Positions 61,436 to 64,000 of a stretch of 64,000 nucleotides of DNA are shown here, one piece after another. Made by a program: the position numbers and the translations under genes. A model generated the notes under the pieces. It was not told the origin of the DNA and searched no databases. It saw nothing but the letters and a program-made list of their open reading frames with translations. The stretch spans positions 52,312 through 116,311 of the forward strand of contig JADLDO010000042.1 in NCBI GenBank assembly GCA_020846635.1. The letters run 5' to 3'. The DNA is from Caldilineaceae bacterium (GTDB lineage: Bacteria; Chloroflexota; Anaerolineae; Caldilineales; Caldilineaceae). How positions within the stretch are numbered: the stretch's first letter is position 1; each line of letters starts with the position of its first letter.

Positions 61436-61885
61436 CCCCCGTTTGTTTAGGTTGTAGTCGGTGCGAGTAATCAGCTGGTAGAAATTCATCTTTCTGACGC
61501 CATCTTCCGATGTTCCGCGAACGACCCGTATGAGTCGTACCGTTTCCAGTATTTGAATCGCTCTGACCGTTGCCTGGCGTGATAAACCTGTATTTTCGAT
61601 AATCTGTGAAAGTGCGATGCGATCACCGCTAATCTTGTTGAAACCGAAGGTCTTACGCGTAATATAGATAAGAACCTTGATCTCTGCCCCACCGAGTTCT
61701 TTGAGCCAGCCCTCATCCACCACCTCATTTGGCACTTGAAAGGCACTGGGAACAAGAATCCCTCCAATATCCTTGACTTCGCGGCCCTGTTTGGTAGTTA
61801 GGCGCTTCTCATAAGACTGTTGTCTCGCCCTTTTGACGATGTCGGCAATGGTATTATTTTGAAATGTCTCCCCTATTTTTTCCAT
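61433..61885 (-). CDS. Winged-helix replication-initiator-like protein
   Basis: This 150-residue protein has a central winged helix-turn-helix: EIKVLIYITRKTFGFNK, ISGDRIALSQIIENTGLSRQATVRAI and TVRLIRVV. This resembles the N-terminal domain of phage replication protein O and of plasmid Rep proteins of the DnaD-like type. Location beside a palindromic repeat array and downstream of parA favours an initiator role. It is short for a full Rep and lacks an obvious second domain, so a regulator of copy number is possible. The start has no strong ribosome-binding site. Confidence 0.55.
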   Translation of the reverse strand: MEKIGETFQNNTIADIVKRARQQSYEKRLTTKQGREVKDIGGILVPSAFQVPNEVVDEGWLKELGGAEIKVLIYITRKTFGFNKISGDRIALSQIIENTGLSRQATVRAIQILETVRLIRVVRGTSEDGVRKMNFYQLITRTDYNLNKRG

Positions 61886-61940
61886 TTTAAAGTGAAATTA
61901 TAACCACTCATTGTTATGCTTGGATGGTGGCTTGAGTTTG

Positions 61941-61964
61941 TGACACCACGGTACCGTGGTGTCA
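61941..61964. promoter_or_regulatory. 24-bp perfect palindrome, candidate parS site or operator
   Basis: TGACACCACGGT (61941-61952) is followed directly by its exact complement (61953-61964). It overlaps the stop of the ParB-like gene and lies before rep. The core ACCACG-GTAC-CGTGGT shares its pattern with ACCATG-CTAT-CATGGT at 62233-62248 inside the ParB-like gene; extra half sites occur at 61965-61970, 62219-62224 and 62259-62264. Confidence 0.65.
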
Positions 61965-62429
61965 ACCATGCAATTCTTCAAGCAACCGTGCGAGCACACT
62001 CGTTCCGCCATTTTGGCGATAATCTACGAGCAGCCAATTTACCGCAATCCGGGTGAGCTCATTTTCACTGGTTCGTATGCCTTGGCGCGAATATGTGTAG
62101 ACAATATCAGCGATTGCCGCTTTTTCTTCCACCGTAAAACGATGGGTAGCAGCCTCTTTACCCAGTTGTTTGACTGCTTTACGGATTTCATCAAGAGGAG
62201 TGATTTCTTGCTGTACGTCATGGTTGCGCGCCACCATGCTATCATGGTTGCGTGATATCGTGGTGTCTCTGGTGCTTACTTGAGATGATGGCAGCTCTGG
62301 TGGTAAAGTCGGTTGACTGTCAATTTCTGGCAGTTGGGGTAGGGGGCTTGTTGGTGTCTTTGATTGAAAAAAAACTGATGAGCCAGCGAGTTCATTGGTA
62401 ATTGTGTTCGTGGGAAGTTTCTTATTCAT
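61962..62429 (-). CDS. Small ParB-like partition partner (DNA-binding, unrecognised family)
   Basis: 155 residues, overlapping parA by 4 bp (ATGA), which is the usual position of a partition partner. The first ~80 residues are Pro/Ser/Thr-rich and disordered-looking, with a repeated RNHD motif. The C-terminal ~75 residues (FTVEEKAAIADIVYTYSRQG, SENELTRIAVNWLL) look like a compact helical or ribbon-helix-helix DNA-binding domain. There is no classical ParB nuclease-like domain. The coding sequence itself contains ACCAYG palindromes that could be its binding sites. Confidence 0.55.
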   Translation of the reverse strand: MNKKLPTNTITNELAGSSVFFQSKTPTSPLPQLPEIDSQPTLPPELPSSQVSTRDTTISRNHDSMVARNHDVQQEITPLDEIRKAVKQLGKEAATHRFTVEEKAAIADIVYTYSRQGIRTSENELTRIAVNWLLVDYRQNGGTSVLARLLEELHG

Positions 62430-63178
62430 AAATTGAACAGTTCAACAAGTAATCGACTATATGCCTGCGCCGATTTGGACTCAGGCGCAAAAGTAAAGAT
62501 ATCCTTTTTATTGAAATGGGCGTCGCGGATGTCCGTGTTGCGAGGAATGACAGTCTTCAGCACCGTGCCCGTATACGTCTGTCGCAGGAGGCTCAATGAT
62601 GTTTTGGCATTGACAGTAGGGTCCGACATTGTGTAGAGCAGACCTGTCAATTCAATCCTCGGGTTAAAAAACTGGCGCACTTCAGCAATAGTCTTACCGA
62701 TCTGCACAATTGAATCCAGTTCAAAGTAACCAGGCGCGACAGGTACAAGCACTTTATCTGATGCGGTAAAGGCGTTAATTGTCAACCAGGACAGTGCAGG
62801 GGGACAATCAACGATAATGTACTCATAGTTGGCGCGAATAGTCTGTAATTGAGTTTTGAGGCGGGCCTCCCGATGATCAATCGCGGTAGTTAGCTTGACA
62901 TCGGTATCAGAGAGGAGAATATGAGAGGGCACAATGTCAAGATTAGGAATATTGGATGCTCTAACACAAAGGGGCTGGCGTTCGATTATGGTGCTGTAAA
63001 TACTTTCACCAACATTTAGTTTCTGATAATCATTGATAAGAACTTTGGAACTATTAGCTTGGCTGTCGATGTCGATAAGAAGCACACGTTTGCCACGATG
63101 TGCGAGACCAGCCGCGAGTGAGATTGAGGTTGTTGTTTTACCAACGCCCCCTTTTTGTGATGCAATGGAAATCACCAT
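62426..63178 (-). CDS. parA: ParA-family partition ATPase
   Basis: This 250-residue protein has the deviant Walker A box KGGVGKTTT (residues 9-17) followed by RVLLIDIDSQANSSKVL, a Walker B-type YIIVDCPPALSWLT and the C-terminal ParA segment. There is no N-terminal DNA-binding extension, so it is the short type Ib-like ParA common on plasmids and integrated elements. It moves or positions DNA with the partner encoded just downstream. Together with Rep and the repeat array it marks a plasmid-type replicon. Confidence 0.92.
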   Translation of the reverse strand: MVISIASQKGGVGKTTTSISLAAGLAHRGKRVLLIDIDSQANSSKVLINDYQKLNVGESIYSTIIERQPLCVRASNIPNLDIVPSHILLSDTDVKLTTAIDHREARLKTQLQTIRANYEYIIVDCPPALSWLTINAFTASDKVLVPVAPGYFELDSIVQIGKTIAEVRQFFNPRIELTGLLYTMSDPTVNAKTSLSLLRQTYTGTVLKTVIPRNTDIRDAHFNKKDIFTFAPESKSAQAYSRLLVELFNL

Positions 63179-63437
63179 AGCGAACTAAACCGCCCCAGAA
63201 GCCGCGCTTGCGGGTGTCCTGAGCAATTGTTAATTCTTCATTATAGGCAGATGGGATTCTGAATTTCAAGCGCAGTTTTTGTCACACCATGCGGGGAGTT
63301 CGGACACGTATTGCTCAAGCGCGGCAAGAAGGAATAGAGGGAGGGCTTTTCACAAGGCTCTATTGAAAATTCCCTTTTGAATCGTCGCAGTCGTGCTGCA
63401 TATAATAGATGTACATATTACTATTTACTCAATCCAT

Positions 63438-63917
63438 ATGAATCATATAGGTCGTAAAGCCTTTACTCTTGTTGAGCTTCTTATTGTTATTGGTATTATT
63501 GGTCTTCTTGCAGTAACAGTTCTTCTTGCTTTGAATCCGGCAGAAGCGCAGCGGAAATCTAGGGATACGAAGAGAATCCGTGATGCGTCAACAATTCAAG
63601 CCGCATTGGAACAGGTAATTAATGAAGGTGTAACCGTGCCAACAGGAGCAGGAACGCTCGGTAACGGCGGCGTTACATCCTCTGCACTCACAAGCCCATA
63701 TTCTAATGTCAATGTCACTTCCCAAAACTGCACATCTGGTAGTCATTGGCTTGGAGCAATAGACTTATGCCCTTACATAAAAACAGTACCTCTTGATCCC
63801 CAGAATGGGACTTTGAGAAATTATCAGAACGGCGCAGGGGCTACTGTAAATGGCGTTATGTACTATCGAGCAGTAGTTGTAGATTCCGGTTGTCAAATCA
63901 GCAGAATTCCGGCGTAA
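63438..63917 (+). CDS. Type IV prepilin-like protein
   Basis: ATG 63438 is chosen so that the 159-residue product starts with a short leader MNHIGRKA and the class III signal FTLVELLIVIGIIGLLAV, with cleavage expected before Phe and the conserved Glu5. The next helix (NPAEAQRKSRDTKRIRDAST) and a small Cys-containing globular end are usual for pseudopilins. Codon use is AT-rich, unlike the first 50 kb. The KSRDTKR style is common in Patescibacteria and other candidate phyla, so foreign origin is possible. No other pilus gene is visible. Confidence 0.82.
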   Translation: MNHIGRKAFTLVELLIVIGIIGLLAVTVLLALNPAEAQRKSRDTKRIRDASTIQAALEQVINEGVTVPTGAGTLGNGGVTSSALTSPYSNVNVTSQNCTSGSHWLGAIDLCPYIKTVPLDPQNGTLRNYQNGAGATVNGVMYYRAVVVDSGCQISRIPA

Positions 63918-64000
63918 AAGGCAGCAGTTGTGTTCAGCGATAGAGCGGTTATCAACAAAAAGTGTGGGTTTGGATAGTCTCTACATCACGGCGATTCATC

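Overview
The window looks like Chloroflexota (Anaerolineae/Caldilineae-like) DNA. This is inferred from gene style only, because no rRNA or other phylogenetic marker is present. The clues are secreted beta-propeller proteins on Pro/Thr-rich stalks, STAND-type regulators (XRE-NB-ARC-TPR and a MalT-like fragment), an ABC-type polysaccharide exporter and paired tyrosine recombinases. The last ~3 kb is visibly more AT-rich and plasmid-like.

Region 1 (1-30745, all minus strand) is one long surface-polysaccharide locus read from right to left. It holds a UDP-glucuronate 4-epimerase-like enzyme, a stalked TolB-like propeller, a Wzz/BY-kinase and an O-antigen ligase/polymerase-like membrane protein. 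It continues with a UDP-sugar dehydrogenase, the Wzm/Wzt ABC exporter, a DegT aminotransferase, a pyruvyltransferase-like protein, WbqC, a GNAT acetyltransferase, four GT2 glycosyltransferases, an APH-like phosphotransferase, a P-loop kinase, two sulfotransferases and a polysaccharide deacetylase. Embedded in it (about 15.4-24.5 kb) is a complete lasso-peptide-type RiPP cluster: PqqD-like B1, transglutaminase-like B2, an easily missed 46-residue precursor, an ABC exporter, an asparagine-synthetase-like cyclase, an HPr-kinase-like kinase and a nucleotidyltransferase. The precursor carries the leader pattern (aromatic)-x2-P ... G-x5-T and ends in Ser, the residue phosphorylated by the kinase in paeninodin-type systems.

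Region 2 (30746-34775) is an 820-bp control region followed by plus-strand pglE- and pglF-like genes for a 4-amino-4,6-dideoxy-GlcNAc nucleotide sugar. Upstream of pglE are three CGTAGTRTT repeats spaced exactly 22 bp, abutting an extended -10.

Region 3 (34795-49289) is mixed metabolism and regulation: an enolase-superfamily dehydratase, a double-CDGSH protein, an unusual protoglobin-Rieske-Rieske fusion, gamma-glutamyltransferase, an amidohydrolase, a CopB-type copper ATPase, an XRE-STAND-TPR regulator and a divergent degenerate peptidase-MA-like membrane protein. Between them lie several decayed genes (a MalT-like ATPase fragment, a frameshifted small protein, a DUF305-like tail and a recombinase fragment).

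Region 4 (49290-56988) is dominated by a 1712-residue secreted protein that joins WD40 repeats, BACON-like domains, a metzincin protease, an OAA-type high-mannose lectin and a VHL-beta-like domain. Two related phospholipase-D-type gene fragments flank it.

Region 5 (56989-63178) is a mobile/plasmid-like segment. Four tyrosine recombinases are arranged as two diverged convergent pairs in mirror image (A> <B B'> <A') around a tRNA-like sequence. They are followed by a palindromic repeat array, a winged-helix Rep-like gene, a ParB-like partner with candidate centromere palindromes, and ParA. The window ends with an AT-rich prepilin gene.
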